NCBI RefSeq assembly: GCF_000687775.1
Contig: NZ_JHXS01000004.1
Coordinates: 1 to 52,789, forward strand
Origin: Mycoplasmopsis felifaucium ATCC 43428
GTDB lineage: Bacteria; Bacillota_I; Bacilli_A; Mycoplasmatales; Metamycoplasmataceae
DNA length: 52,789 nt
Reading direction: 5' to 3'
Shown here: positions 52,346 through 52,789 of the stretch, in pieces
How the letters are laid out: each line of letters starts with the position of its first letter
Numbering within the stretch: the stretch's first letter is position 1
Translations under genes and position numbers: made by a program
Notes under the pieces: generated by a model
Databases searched by the model: none
What the model was told of the DNA's origin: nothing
Seen by the model: only the letters and a program-made list of their open reading frames with translations

Positions 52346-52480
52346 TATAATAAATATTGCTTTTACATCAATGATGAATTAGCTAAAAAAAATATTAAAA
52401 AATATTCTTCTTTTTATTAGATTTTATATATAATAAATAAGCTATATTTTTTAGCAGAAAATTGTTCTTTGAAAACTAGA
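52346..52480 (+). promoter_or_regulatory. rRNA operon tandem promoters and boxA-like leader
   Basis: Two -10 boxes in the same context, ATATATAATAAATA, at 52346-52351 and 52429-52434, 83 bp apart, each preceded by a T-rich tract (GCTTTTTTGAAACTT and TCTTTTTATTAGATTT). No good -35. A small hairpin GCTA...TAGC follows at 52441-52455, then TGTTCTTTGAAAA (52463-52475), resembling the boxA antitermination element of rRNA leaders. Confidence 0.6.
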
Positions 52481-52501
52481 TATATAAACATGACAGTCAA
52501 T

Positions 52502-52789
<288 letters not shown>

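Overview
The window is the chromosome of a mollicute, a wall-less Mycoplasma-type bacterium. The DNA is very A+T-rich. Throughout the conserved genes TGA sits where tryptophan is expected (genetic code 4), and no gene identified here ends in TGA. Prolipoproteins have short Lys-rich signal peptides ending in Cys, and intergenic regions are compact. The 5' end of the 16S rRNA and the P100-type OppA lipoprotein heading an opp operon would fit the hominis-type group (Metamycoplasma-like). That placement is an inference and was not tested by alignment.

Layout. 1-2187: tail of an unknown + strand gene, then on the minus strand a DJ-1/PfpI protein and a five-helix membrane protein, then a 410 bp oppA leader with an orphan terminator. 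2188-11064: oppABCDF oligopeptide ABC importer; OppF carries a roughly 460-residue coiled-coil insertion. 11144-13478: a DUF3899-like membrane protein, a YitT-like membrane protein, tRNA-Thr(GGU) and rbfA. 13618-21892: a nucleoside-type uptake module made of two tandem BMP-family lipoproteins, a double ATPase and two permeases, the first permease with a coiled-coil tail of about 430 residues. 22100-26879: rpmG (+), then on the minus strand a BspA-like LRR lipoprotein, dnaE and a 5'-3' exonuclease. 26965-38090: rplJ-rplL behind an L10 leader, a frameshifted membrane-protein pseudogene (-), and rpoB-rpoC. 38127-40996: ymdB and recA (-), recU (+) and an HU gene (-). 41440-51128: one ribosomal protein operon, rpsJ to rplO, with no secY after it. 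51233-52219: a histidine acid phosphatase (-). 52346-52789: rRNA promoters and the 5' part of 16S rRNA.

How it fits together. This is mostly core genome: nutrient import (peptides and nucleosides, which mycoplasmas cannot make), transcription (rpoBC), translation (ribosomal proteins, RbfA, rRNA, tRNA) and DNA replication and repair (DnaE, exonuclease, RecA, RecU, HU). Transcription units are well delimited by hairpin-plus-T terminators, several shared by convergent genes. Many promoters show only a TATAAT -10 box, and several genes look leaderless because the -10 lies 6-7 nt before the ATG.

The most unusual material is (a) very long coiled-coil additions in two different ABC importers, (b) undescribed leader RNAs upstream of oppA, the nucleoside ABC ATPase and rplB, the last with H-type pseudoknot topology touching the Shine-Dalgarno, (c) an 11-nt motif CTATAAAACAG found upstream of genes on the sense strand, in three of five cases about 40-48 nt before a -10 box, and (d) a multi-frameshift membrane-protein gene with an A7 tract. 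No CRISPR array, insertion sequence or prophage was seen.
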